From a bacterium CPR1 (GTDB lineage Bacteria > Vulcanimicrobiota > Xenobia > Xenobiales > QWHO01), in contig QWHO01000054.1 in the NCBI GenBank assembly GCA_021404945.1, positions 1 to 48,277 of the forward strand: 48,277 nucleotides of DNA. Reading direction: 5' to 3'. Below the pieces are notes generated by a model. That model ran no database searches. It was not told where the DNA came from and saw nothing but the letters and a program-made list of their open reading frames with translations. Both the position numbers and the translations under genes were made by a program. This document shows, in pieces, positions 32,721-40,648 of this stretch (positions are counted from its first letter, which is position 1; each line of letters starts with the position of its first letter).

Positions 32721-34663
32721 TCGAGCCTGAGGAGCTGACCGGGCTCGAGCTGCATGGACGCTTCCGACTGGCCCAGTATCAGGGGTCGGGACAGTTCAGC
32801 CGGGTCTTCGAAGCCGAGATCCTGGCCATGGGTCGGGGAGTGGGGCGGTGCGCGGTCAAGATCTTCCAGCTCAAGCCCAACGCCCTTCGCGATGAGGTCA
32901 ATGAAGAGCTGCAGTCGCTGCTGGGCCTCAAGCACCCGGGCCTGGTGGCCATGCAGGCCCTGGGCGAGTTGGAGGAAGAGGAGAGGCGCATTTACTGCGT
33001 GGTGGAGCTGGGCAACAACACGCTGCGCCGTCACCTGGCCCGTGTGCGCCAGATGCCCGAGAACGAGGTGCGCAACCTGGCCCGCAGCCTGGCCGAAGCG
33101 TTGGAGTATCTGCACATCCATCGTCGCGTGCACGGTGAGCTTCGCACCGGCAACGTGGTGCAGTCGGTGGAGGTGTGGAAGCTCTCCGACTATGAGCTGC
33201 CCCGGATCAAAGGGCATCTGGTGCGACTCGAAGCGGGCTCGGACACCCTGCACTACGGTGCGCCGGAAGGGGTTCTGGGTCGACCCGTGCCGGCCTCCGA
33301 TGTCTGGAGCCTGGCCTGCGTTCTGCACGAGGCCCTGACCTCGCACCATCCGTTTGCGCACCTGGCCGGGTCCACTCCCTCCGAGCTGGCTTACCGGTCC
33401 GAGCAGGAGGGCCCCAACCTCGACCAGGGGCTGTCCGATGACTGGCGAGAGCTCTTCATCGCCTGTTTTCGGCCCGAGCCGTCCACCCGCTGGACCGAGC
33501 GGCAGATTCTGGAGTGGCTCGATGGGAAGTCTCCCGAGGCCGAGGAGCAAGAAGAGCCCGCCCCTGCGCCCGATCCCGAGCCCGTCGAGATGGAGATCAA
33601 GCCCTTCAAGCGCCCGGAGAAGAAGAAGGGCACCATCGAGCTCGAGCCTGTGCCCGTGCCGGCCCCGGAGCCTTTGCCGCCGCCGCCTCCCCGGAGGGTA
33701 TCCCCTGCCCTGGTGGCGGGTCTGGTGGCCCTGTCGGTGCTCTTTGTCCTGGTCGTGGGGGTTTTGCTCTGGAAAGGCCCCAGGCCCGACCCGGGGCCCT
33801 CGGCGACGCCATTGACGCTCTACCCGATGCCCTTCGAGGCTCCCACCCTTAACAACACCGGCCGCATTCTCGGGAGCGAAGCCGGGGAAGCCCAGGGCTA
33901 CGCTGAGACGCTGACGGGCTCGGATGCCATCGAAATGGTGCTGTTGCCGGGTGGAGATTTCACCATGGGGGTGCCCGAGCTCGAGCCCGAGTCGGAGCCC
34001 CATGAAGGGCCTCCTCACACCGTCCAGCTCAGCTCTTTTTTCATTGGCCGACGCGAGATCACCCAGGAGCAGTGGAAGGCGGTGGCCGGGCTTCCCCAGG
34101 AGAAGATCCCCCTGGTGCTCGAGCCCTCCGAATCTCGCGGGGACCAGCTCCCGGTCGAGTCGGTCAGCTATGAGGACGCCCTGGAGTTTTGCCGTCGCCT
34201 TTCCCGGCTTTCGGGGCGCACCTACCGCCTGCCGACCGAGGCCGAATGGGAGTATGCCTGCCGGGCCGGTACCAGCTCTCCCTTCTGCTTCGGGCCCACC
34301 ATCAGCCCCGAGGTCGCCATCTACAATCCCACCCAGGCTTATGGAGAGGGACCCGTGTTGAGCGAGCCCAGGTTGTCTGCGGCCCCGGTGGGGGAGACGG
34401 GCGCGGCCAACCTGTTCGGTCTGCTCGACATGCACGGGAACGTCGAGGAGTGGTGTCTGGACTACTACGGCCCCTACTCCGGCGAGACCGAGAAGGACCC
34501 GCGCGGGCCCGAGAAGGGATCCGAGCGCGTCCTGCGGGGCGGAGGCTGGTTCAGCTACGCCTGGAACTGCCGCTCGGCGGCCAGAGCCCACGCCCGACCC
34601 GACCGGGGCAGCAACTACACGGGGTTCCGAGTGGTCGCCGAGGTACCCGACGCCAAGAAATAA
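32717..34663 (+). CDS. Pseudokinase-transmembrane-FGE/sulfatase-modifying domain fusion
   Basis: This 648-residue protein has three parts. Residues 15-270 are a protein-kinase fold: the ATP lysine is present (CAVKIF, Lys48), as are Asn146, APE (182-184) and DVWSLA. The catalytic HRD motif is H139-G-E141 and DFG is D158-Y-E, so phosphotransfer is doubtful. After a Pro/Glu linker comes one membrane helix (about 333-353). The outside domain (405-645) is an FGE-sulfatase/SUMF1-like fold with VLLPGGDFTMG, YRLPTEAEWEYACRAGT, GLLDMHGNVEEWC and VLRGGGWFSYAWNCRSAAR. Such domains may oxidise a sulfatase Cys or bind ligands. It is coupled to the GNAT gene. Confidence 0.82.
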   Translation: MIEPEELTGLELHGRFRLAQYQGSGQFSRVFEAEILAMGRGVGRCAVKIFQLKPNALRDEVNEELQSLLGLKHPGLVAMQALGELEEEERRIYCVVELGNNTLRRHLARVRQMPENEVRNLARSLAEALEYLHIHRRVHGELRTGNVVQSVEVWKLSDYELPRIKGHLVRLEAGSDTLHYGAPEGVLGRPVPASDVWSLACVLHEALTSHHPFAHLAGSTPSELAYRSEQEGPNLDQGLSDDWRELFIACFRPEPSTRWTERQILEWLDGKSPEAEEQEEPAPAPDPEPVEMEIKPFKRPEKKKGTIELEPVPVPAPEPLPPPPPRRVSPALVAGLVALSVLFVLVVGVLLWKGPRPDPGPSATPLTLYPMPFEAPTLNNTGRILGSEAGEAQGYAETLTGSDAIEMVLLPGGDFTMGVPELEPESEPHEGPPHTVQLSSFFIGRREITQEQWKAVAGLPQEKIPLVLEPSESRGDQLPVESVSYEDALEFCRRLSRLSGRTYRLPTEAEWEYACRAGTSSPFCFGPTISPEVAIYNPTQAYGEGPVLSEPRLSAAPVGETGAANLFGLLDMHGNVEEWCLDYYGPYSGETEKDPRGPEKGSERVLRGGGWFSYAWNCRSAARAHARPDRGSNYTGFRVVAEVPDAKK

Positions 34664-34974
34664 AGGTAATGCCGGGCGTTGTGAGGACAGGCCCCCACTC
34701 GCCCAGCTTCTGCTCCTGGATTTCTGTGAGCTTGAGTCGAATTCTGCCTCGGGGAGGCCTCCAGAACAGTCGTTCTCTCCTCAGCGATAGGAGCCCGAGG
34801 CTCGGTAGTCCTCGGTGTCGTGGCTCAGGAGAGTCTGGATTCCCAGCTCTGCAGCCACGCGGCTGGGTTTGGCCGGGCTGCCAGCCGAGGTCTCGAAGTG
34901 ACGCTAAAAACACGTAAACGACTTTCAATTGGCGTCGACCAGGAATCCGACCCGGTTTCCCAAAGCACTCTGGC
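34664..34974. other. Gap with a possible PIN-domain scrap
   Basis: No intact gene is present. On the minus strand near 34790-34870 one frame reads AAELGIQTLLSHDTEDYRASG, reminiscent of the C-terminal part of a PIN toxin (A..LG..L.S.D.EDYR), and then meets a stop. Too little remains to call it a pseudogene with confidence. No clear terminator follows the kinase-FGE gene. Confidence 0.3.
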
Positions 34975-36057
34975 GTGCGCTGCGCTTACTGCTCGAGTGA
35001 AGCCTGCTTCGACCTCTACAGCGCTCGGCCCAGATGCCATCGCCACTGGCGCTACCAGTGTGGGCTCTGCCTGACCGTCCACCACTTTGCAGGACTGATC
35101 CACTGTCCTGAGGAGGACGATCTTTTCTGCTCTCATTGTGCCCTGGGCGACCTGTGCCCTTACTGCGGCGAGCCCCACGCGGCCAGGGACGGGCTCGACT
35201 GCGCCCGACGCCTGGTACCCGATCCACCGGGGCTGGTGCGGCGCTTCCAACCCGGGGATGGATTCTTCCCTGCCCTCGAGAGCCCCGAGTACGCCGATGT
35301 GGAAGCTCAATGGAGCGGTAACGCCGAGGCCTGGACGCAGAGCCTGGGTAATTTTGGCGATGCGGCTCGTCGGGTCAGCGATCCGAGCCTGCTGGACTTG
35401 ATGGGCCCACTGACCGGCAAGGACGTGTTGGACGCGGGGGCCGGGGAGGGCTATCTCAGTCGCCTGATGTTTCGCCAGGGCCCGGGGCGCCTCGTGAGCC
35501 TGGAGCTCTCGCACAAACTGCACGAGCGCGCCCGCACGGCTCAACCGGACGGTATCGAGTACATCCAGGGCTCGGTTTGCTCCATGGGAATGCTCGCGTC
35601 GGGCAGCTTCGATTGCGTGGTGGCAAACAATGTGATGATGTATTGCTCGGATGCGAGCGCAGCCGTACGGGAGTTTCACCGCGTCTTGCGTCCAGCTGGC
35701 GCGGCCGTGGTCAGTTTCAGCCATCCCTGCTTCGCCGGACCGGTATCCGCCGCTGTGATCGAGCCGCCCGACAGTCCGCTGGCAGAGGATTCCGTCTGCC
35801 GGGTGGTGGGGGGGTATTTCGACCGCTCTCCGCGGGGCTTCTTCCAACCGGGCTACCATTCCAAGATCACCTTCTTTCCGCGCACCCTGACCGATTACTT
35901 CCAGATCTTCCGGGGGGCGGGGTTTACGGTGACTCACCTGGTCGAGCCGGAGCCGCCGGCAGCGGCCGCGGTCGCTCCGCGGTTCTCATCCCTGCCGCTC
36001 TCAATTCTCTTTCGGCTGTCCAAGGAGCGATCGCAGGAAGGGCTGACGTCCGGCTGA
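34975..36057 (+). CDS. SAM-dependent methyltransferase with a cysteine-rich N-terminal zinc region
   Basis: From GTG 34975 the protein has 360 residues. The first 76 residues hold twelve cysteines in mostly paired spacing (C3/C6, C11, C21, C29/C32, C44, C52/C55, C61/C64, C76), suggesting two or three zinc sites. Residues 148-260 form a class I methyltransferase: motif I VLDAGAGEGYL, acidic VSLELSHKL, and FDCVVANNVMMYCSD followed by EFHRVLRPAGAAVVSFSHPCF. The C-terminal part (YHSKITFFPRTLTDYFQIFRGAGF) is like small-molecule or lipid methyltransferases. The zinc region may bind the substrate. It is convergent with the graspetide operon; a link is possible but not shown. Confidence 0.75.
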   Translation: MRCAYCSSEACFDLYSARPRCHRHWRYQCGLCLTVHHFAGLIHCPEEDDLFCSHCALGDLCPYCGEPHAARDGLDCARRLVPDPPGLVRRFQPGDGFFPALESPEYADVEAQWSGNAEAWTQSLGNFGDAARRVSDPSLLDLMGPLTGKDVLDAGAGEGYLSRLMFRQGPGRLVSLELSHKLHERARTAQPDGIEYIQGSVCSMGMLASGSFDCVVANNVMMYCSDASAAVREFHRVLRPAGAAVVSFSHPCFAGPVSAAVIEPPDSPLAEDSVCRVVGGYFDRSPRGFFQPGYHSKITFFPRTLTDYFQIFRGAGFTVTHLVEPEPPAAAAVAPRFSSLPLSILFRLSKERSQEGLTSG

Positions 36058-36089
36058 GCCGCGATCGTGGTCGTTGAGGGAAGAGCCGA

Positions 36090-36122
36090 TCGGGAGCGAT
36101 GCTTCTTCTTGACCGGCATCCC
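36090..36122. repeat. Dispersed repeat tail (third copy)
   Basis: GAGCGATGCTTCTTCTTGACCGG-type sequence here matches the tails at about 3320-3352 and, more loosely, 2514-2545. Read antisense it gives PVKKKHRxRSALP, the same peptide that ends the lipoprotein at 3200-4615. It lies between two convergent genes. Confidence 0.6.
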
Positions 36123-36202
36123 GCCCGAGCCAGCTTGCCTCCCCGGCTGGAGCCTTGCGGGAGGCCCGCCTGGCCTGCTCAATGGCTATGGAACGCCACG
36201 GG

Positions 36203-38908
36203 CTAAATCTTCCTTGAGCCTTCTTCAGGTTCTGCTCGGCTGTCGAGGTAGTTGAGCGCGGCCGTCAGGGCGTGACTGACATAGTCACAGCGAACCTCGG
36301 CCCTGTTCAGCGAGCCCCGGACTCCTCCCACGAAGTCGGGCGAGGCCAGCAGAGGCGCGTCCTCGGGTCGCAAGCGCAGTCGCTCCAAGAATCGGAAGGC
36401 ATTCTCGCACGACTTCCAGCGACCGGCCCGAGCCATTCCCTCTGCGATAAACCCGGTGTGGAAACTGAATCCGTCTGGATCCAGGTCGCACAGAAAGGCG
36501 CCGCTTGCGCGATGCTGCAGGGCCTCGGCCCAGTCCGCCATTTCTTGCACCAGATCGGCCGCCTCGGGCACCAGACTCCAGGCTTGCGCGTGCCAGCCGA
36601 CCATCGCCCAGGGATGGCACAGACGGAAGCGACGACGGTAGAAGGTCAGGCTGCTCTCGAGATCCGGCAACGGGAGATTGCGCCTGTGGGCCCTCGTGAT
36701 TAAACCAAGGAGGACGGCGCCGCTCAGACAATCGAGCTCCAGCTCGACTCCTCTAGCTCGCGGTCCTTCCACGATTCGTCCGTCGTTTTGGATGAGCCGC
36801 CCAAGAAGCTCCGCCAGAACGGCCTCCGCCTCGTGCTCCTCGGGACTCTCGAGCAACACGAGCATGAGGAGAGCATCGGCCAGACGAGAGCCGCCCGCCA
36901 GACCCGCCGGCGTGAGCAACTCGAGGCAGGTTTGCTGGCCGATCTCTGCTGCCCGGGCAAGCTTTTCGTCGTTCAGCAGACGGGCCGCTCGAGTCAGGGC
37001 CCAAAGCGCATGCAGCCGTTTTGCGGGCGCTCCCTGCGGCTGCGAGTGACCCGTGCAAACCTCAACCCGGAGAATTGGCAAGCCGTCGTTGTTCTTTGCC
37101 AGAAAGCGCGCCAGCGGGGCCGGGTTGTCCAGGAGCGTCCGTGCGCCAGTCGAGCGACGCGGGAAGCCGAAATCGAGCCCCCAGAGCTTATCGCCTCTCC
37201 GGAGCCAGCTGATGGTTGGAAGAAGGGTCCAGTGGGCCGTCGCCTTCGGAGGAAGCCCGGCTTTGAAGAGCAATTGCTCGGCCGTGGCGCGAAAGTCCCA
37301 GCTGCGGTGCACGCTGACGTGATTGAGAAAGAGGGCCTGCCGATCGGGTGTGGCCAGGGCCAGCGAGTCGAGTCCACGGCGCAGGCGGGAAGCGCACTCG
37401 GTGCCCCCTTCTCCAAGCCAGAGTTTTTCATACAGCAGGCTTACCAGCACCGCAAACCCTCGGACCGGGACGCCTCGCCGTCGCTCGAGGTAGCGTTCGT
37501 CCTCAAGGAGCGCGGTTCGCGCCGCCCGGCGCAGGCATTCGTCCAGGCTCCCTTCGTAACTCACTCCGCATCCAGCCAGACCGTTTCGGTAGAGAGAAAC
37601 GGAGAGCCCGAACAAGGGCTGCCCCAGGAGGTCCTCGGGTAAGGGCTCGCCCTCCGGCTCGCTCCCGGTGGCCAGCGATTCCAGGTGCTGCAGGGCTCGC
37701 TGTGTGATCCGGTCAGCCAGCTGGCGGTCGCTCAGCCAGGACGGCTCCTCGCTCTTCGGGCTTCCGAAGGAGGGCCAGGTATGGCCGGGCTCGACGCACT
37801 TGGTCAGCGTGTGCGTCAGCAGCACGTGCGGCTCCTCCACCCCCAGCCCGGCGTTCTTGAAGCGGGCGTGCCGATATTGCTCGAGCTCGTCGGTAAACAC
37901 CTCGGTGTTCGGGAGGGCGCCACCGACGCGGTAGGGCAGGTCCGTGCTCCTCACCACCAGCCCCCGGTTCCAGTAGTCCAGGTCGGCGGGCAGGGTCGGC
38001 TCCAGCGGCCCGAAGAAGGTCACGCAGATTTTCACTGCGCTGAGATCCAACTCGAGGCCTGCCAGGGTCATCGCGGTCGCAACCACCAGATCTCTGCCCG
38101 GGACGCTCTCTGCCGAGTCGAACAGCCAGTATCCCAGACGGGCCAGTTTCTGGTCGGTCGAGATTTGACGTAAACTCACAAAGACGCCGCCCCGCCCATC
38201 GTATACCCGGTCAAAAGCCCGCGGAGGCTGGGGAAGTTGGCCCGTGCCGAGGAGGATGCGAGCCGTCTCACGGACTGCGACGGCCGGATGAAGGCCTTCC
38301 GGCAAAATCTCCGGGCCGAAGACGACGTTTCGATAGGGTGGGATGAGTTCTGGGTGCTCTCTCCCGAGGTCCTGGTGGACATCGTACAAGATCTCCACGC
38401 GGTATCCCAGGCCCCGCAGCAAATCAACCCCGCCGCGGTGTTTAAAACCCACCAGGGCCAGGCACCCCTCCACCGTGAAGCCTTCCTCCTCCAGGGAACG
38501 GATCGCTTCGAGCATCGAGCTTCCGGACACCAGGCTGTCATCAATCACCACGACCGGAATTTCCCGATCACCCGGCCCATCGATCTTGCGCAGGCTGCCG
38601 TGGGTCTTGCGCTCCGTGCGGATCGAGAGGGCGCCAAGGGGCTCGGTCGCCTGGCTCAGGCAGGCCACGACCAGGGGCAGGCCCGTATAGCCGTAACTGG
38701 CTACCTGGCGGGCGCGGAAGTCCTTGAGCCGTTCCCAAAGGCAGCGACCTAGCACGGGGGTAGCCCGTCCATCCAGACTTACGTCCCACGTGTAGAGGAT
38801 CCAGGGCGGACTCCCGCCCCCACCCCGATAGGCGAGTGGGTTGCCGGGCGAAGCGGAGAGGAAGGCGTGCTGAGTGAGCAGCTGCCTCAGGGTCTCGCGG
38901 TCGCTCAC
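36203..38908 (-). CDS. Phosphoribosyltransferase / AMMECR1-like / helical-toroid fusion in a graspetide operon
   Basis: From GTG 38908 the product is 901 residues. That start overlaps the ligase stop as GTGA, so I prefer it to GTG 38974. Residues 60-190 are a type I phosphoribosyltransferase fold with the PRPP loop VVVIDDSLVSGSS at 119-131, like orotate phosphoribosyltransferase. Residues about 210-300 (RGGVFVSLRQ) and 432-554 (LFGLSVSLYRNGLAGCG; FRATAEQLLFKAGLPP) resemble two parts of an AMMECR1 domain. The last 300 residues are helical hairpins, possibly an alpha/alpha-toroid like six-hairpin glycosidases or epimerases. No signal peptide. As third gene after precursor and ligase it could modify, transfer to or release the peptide; its reaction is unknown. 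Confidence 0.65.
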   Translation of the reverse strand: MSDRETLRQLLTQHAFLSASPGNPLAYRGGGGSPPWILYTWDVSLDGRATPVLGRCLWERLKDFRARQVASYGYTGLPLVVACLSQATEPLGALSIRTERKTHGSLRKIDGPGDREIPVVVIDDSLVSGSSMLEAIRSLEEEGFTVEGCLALVGFKHRGGVDLLRGLGYRVEILYDVHQDLGREHPELIPPYRNVVFGPEILPEGLHPAVAVRETARILLGTGQLPQPPRAFDRVYDGRGGVFVSLRQISTDQKLARLGYWLFDSAESVPGRDLVVATAMTLAGLELDLSAVKICVTFFGPLEPTLPADLDYWNRGLVVRSTDLPYRVGGALPNTEVFTDELEQYRHARFKNAGLGVEEPHVLLTHTLTKCVEPGHTWPSFGSPKSEEPSWLSDRQLADRITQRALQHLESLATGSEPEGEPLPEDLLGQPLFGLSVSLYRNGLAGCGVSYEGSLDECLRRAARTALLEDERYLERRRGVPVRGFAVLVSLLYEKLWLGEGGTECASRLRRGLDSLALATPDRQALFLNHVSVHRSWDFRATAEQLLFKAGLPPKATAHWTLLPTISWLRRGDKLWGLDFGFPRRSTGARTLLDNPAPLARFLAKNNDGLPILRVEVCTGHSQPQGAPAKRLHALWALTRAARLLNDEKLARAAEIGQQTCLELLTPAGLAGGSRLADALLMLVLLESPEEHEAEAVLAELLGRLIQNDGRIVEGPRARGVELELDCLSGAVLLGLITRAHRRNLPLPDLESSLTFYRRRFRLCHPWAMVGWHAQAWSLVPEAADLVQEMADWAEALQHRASGAFLCDLDPDGFSFHTGFIAEGMARAGRWKSCENAFRFLERLRLRPEDAPLLASPDFVGGVRGSLNRAEVRCDYVSHALTAALNYLDSRAEPEEGSRKI

Positions 38909-39834
38909 CGCAGAAGGCAGTCCGCGAGGGCGCTGGCAATGGGGAGACCAAGCGACCTCTCCATCCAGAACCACTCCCCGTAAGGATTCAGGTCGAGGAA
39001 AAAGTCGTCGGCGAAATCCAGAGTCGCAAACGTCAGTTCGAGAGACTTCATCAAGCTCTGAATCCCATCGTTCTGAGCCGTGTTGAGGGAGCAGGCCTGC
39101 CAGGGCCGGGTGGCGCCACGCCTCCAGTCCACGCCCCGCGCGTCAGAATCCTCCAGGCTGACCGCGAAGACCTGACCATCGACAAAAACGCACCGGATAT
39201 CCCGACGCTTGGGCACATAGCGCTGAATCAGGCGCGGCACGAAGCGAAAGTCCACCGAGTCCGCCTGGAGGTGTTCCTCGGTCAGGCATTGAGCGCGGTG
39301 CACCCCGGGACCCGGCTCGGCGGACGGCAAGGCCGGGATCAGCCAGCGCACCACGCCCGCCCCGTAATGAGCCACAAACTCCCGGGCGGTCTTCAAAGAG
39401 TTGGTTACCACCGATTCGGGCACAGGCAGCCCCACGCACCGCGCCGTCTGCGCTTGAAGCAGCCTCGACTGCGCCAGCGAGGCCGACCAGATCGGGTTCA
39501 CGCAGCGGATCGGTAGAGCCTCGATGGCATTCGACAGAGCTGAGCGAGAGGTCGCTACCGACAGCGCAACCAGGGTAGGATCAAGCTCCGGATTGGGCGC
39601 CCCGGGTGCAAAGCGATGCACGAAGATCGAGCCCAGTTGATCGAAATCGATTGCCTCGTTGGCTGTCTCGATCCAGGCGTCCGTCCGCTCGGCTCCGCAG
39701 TGCACCGATAACGACTGGTGGCTCGGGAACAAGTCGCTGCAATACACCGAGACGGCGGCCCCGCGCTTCTCGACCTCCTCGGCCACCCTTCGAAGAGCCG
39801 GATGGTCGCTGGAGTCGGAAACGAGTAGAACCAA
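38905..39834 (-). CDS. ATP-grasp peptide ligase, MvdD/graspetide family
   Basis: This 309-residue enzyme begins at TTG 39834 with GAAAGG upstream. The N-terminus (LLVSDSSDHPALRRVAEEVEKRG) is the Rossmann-like part. The middle has VPESVVTNSLKTAREF and RFVPRLIQRYVPKRRDIRCVFVDGQVFAVSLE. The C-terminus reads FATLDFADDFFLDLNPYGEWFWME followed by LGLPIASALADCLL, the hallmark end of microviridin ligases, where the LDLNP residues bind Mg-ATP. These enzymes activate Asp/Glu side chains as acyl phosphates and join them to Thr/Ser (ester) or Lys (amide) in a leader-bound core. It lies 62 bp after the precursor gene and overlaps the fusion gene by four bases. Only one ligase is present. Confidence 0.88.
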   Translation of the reverse strand: MVLLVSDSSDHPALRRVAEEVEKRGAAVSVYCSDLFPSHQSLSVHCGAERTDAWIETANEAIDFDQLGSIFVHRFAPGAPNPELDPTLVALSVATSRSALSNAIEALPIRCVNPIWSASLAQSRLLQAQTARCVGLPVPESVVTNSLKTAREFVAHYGAGVVRWLIPALPSAEPGPGVHRAQCLTEEHLQADSVDFRFVPRLIQRYVPKRRDIRCVFVDGQVFAVSLEDSDARGVDWRRGATRPWQACSLNTAQNDGIQSLMKSLELTFATLDFADDFFLDLNPYGEWFWMERSLGLPIASALADCLLR

Positions 39835-39896
39835 TACCTGAAGGCCTTTCTTGCATGGCGGGGCCGACGGGGCCCAGCGTCAGCGAGTGATAGAGG

Positions 39897-40586
39897 TCAG
39901 ACTTCGGGGCCTGCGCCACGAGCCAGGTCAAACCAGTGCGGTTTGCGGAATGGCTCGGGAGCCTCGATGCCAGGACTCGGTCCGGGGCCGGGCTCGGGGG
40001 CTTCGATGCCGATGGGCCAGGGCCGCGGACGGGGCTCGGGAGCTTCGATGCCAGGACGGGGGCCGGGCTCGGGGGCCTCGATGCCGATGGGCCAGGGCCG
40101 CGGACGGGGCTCGGGAGCTTCGATGCCAGGACGGGGGCCGGGCTCGGGGGCCTCGATGCCGATGGGCCTGCCACCGTCTGCGTCACTGTCGGAGGGGTAG
40201 GCCATGGTCACAATGATGGGCTCGGGAGCCTCGATGCCAGGCCGGCCGCCGTCGGCGTCACTGTCGGACGGATAGGCCATCGTCTGAAGACCGCCGTCGC
40301 CCGGGACCTGGCCTTCGAGAAAGCCCTCGAAGAACGGGCGTGGCTCAGGGGCCTCGATACCCCACCCGCCCGCTGAGCCCACGCCGCCCGGAGGAACCGC
40401 AGCCCAAAGCTGATGAACCGGCGTCGGCTGCACGGCCACGTCCAGTGGATGTACCGCCGCCCCGACATCCCCTCGGATTGCGGGGGGCGACGACTGCACA
40501 GGGTTCCCGGTGGTGACCTGAGAGAGGGCAAAGGGGCTTCGTACGGCGTTGCTCTGCGATGCCTGGACTTCACGAATCGACGACAA
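39897..40586 (-). CDS. Graspetide precursor with two marinostatin-like cores and GIEAPEP repeats
   Basis: The 229-residue product starts at TTG 40586, with GGAGG nine bases upstream. Residues 84-93, PFFEGFLEGQ, correspond to the microviridin leader helix PFFARFLE recognised by the ligase. Two cores follow, 25 residues apart: T102-M-A-Y-P-S107-D108-S-D110-A-D112 (40283-40251) and T127-M-A-Y-P-S132-D133-S-D135-A-D137 (40208-40176). They differ from marinostatin TMRYPSDSDE mainly by Arg to Ala. Predicted esters are T102-D108/S107-D110 and T127-D133/S132-D135. Microviridin's amide-forming Lys is Ala. GIEAPEP occurs eight times (from residues 76, 117, 143, 154, 168, 179, 193, 206). The first 75 residues are a long N-terminal extension without a signal peptide. 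Confidence 0.85.
   Translation of the reverse strand: MSSIREVQASQSNAVRSPFALSQVTTGNPVQSSPPAIRGDVGAAVHPLDVAVQPTPVHQLWAAVPPGGVGSAGGWGIEAPEPRPFFEGFLEGQVPGDGGLQTMAYPSDSDADGGRPGIEAPEPIIVTMAYPSDSDADGGRPIGIEAPEPGPRPGIEAPEPRPRPWPIGIEAPEPGPRPGIEAPEPRPRPWPIGIEAPEPGPGPSPGIEAPEPFRKPHWFDLARGAGPEV
39951..40160. repeat. 75-bp tandem repeat inside the precursor gene
   Basis: GATGGGCCAG recurs at 40011 and 40086, and its variant GATGGGCC at 40161, giving a 75-bp period that keeps the reading frame. Each 25-residue unit contains two GIEAPEP motifs with Pro/Arg spacers. The two cores are also 75 bp apart, so the core part and the spacer part seem to share one repeat history. Confidence 0.8.
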
Positions 40587-40616
40587 GCTGGAAATCCTCC
40601 GACCCTTGTTGTGCCT

Positions 40617-40645
40617 GTTATCACTCTAAGGGGTGCCGGTGACAA
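40617..40645 (-). promoter_or_regulatory. Predicted promoter of the graspetide operon
   Basis: On the minus strand, TTGTCA (40645-40640) lies 17 bp before GATAAC (40622-40617), an acceptable sigma70-type pair about 30 bp upstream of the precursor start. It sits in an AT-richer island compared with the surrounding sequence. Confidence 0.5.
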
Positions 40646-40648
40646 GAT

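Noticed and set aside
32651-34591. 646-codon minus-strand open frame opposite the pseudokinase-FGE gene
   Set aside because: Low-complexity antisense shadow of a GC-rich gene whose domains are clearly read on the plus strand.
39951-40160. Possible CRISPR array or minisatellite from the regular repeats
   Set aside because: Repeats are contiguous, lack unique spacers and keep the reading frame of the precursor.
39581-40186. 201-codon minus-strand frame overlapping the precursor and ligase genes, with repeated PSPAPVLASKLPS units
   Set aside because: It is the out-of-frame reading of the 75-bp precursor repeat and has no ribosome site.
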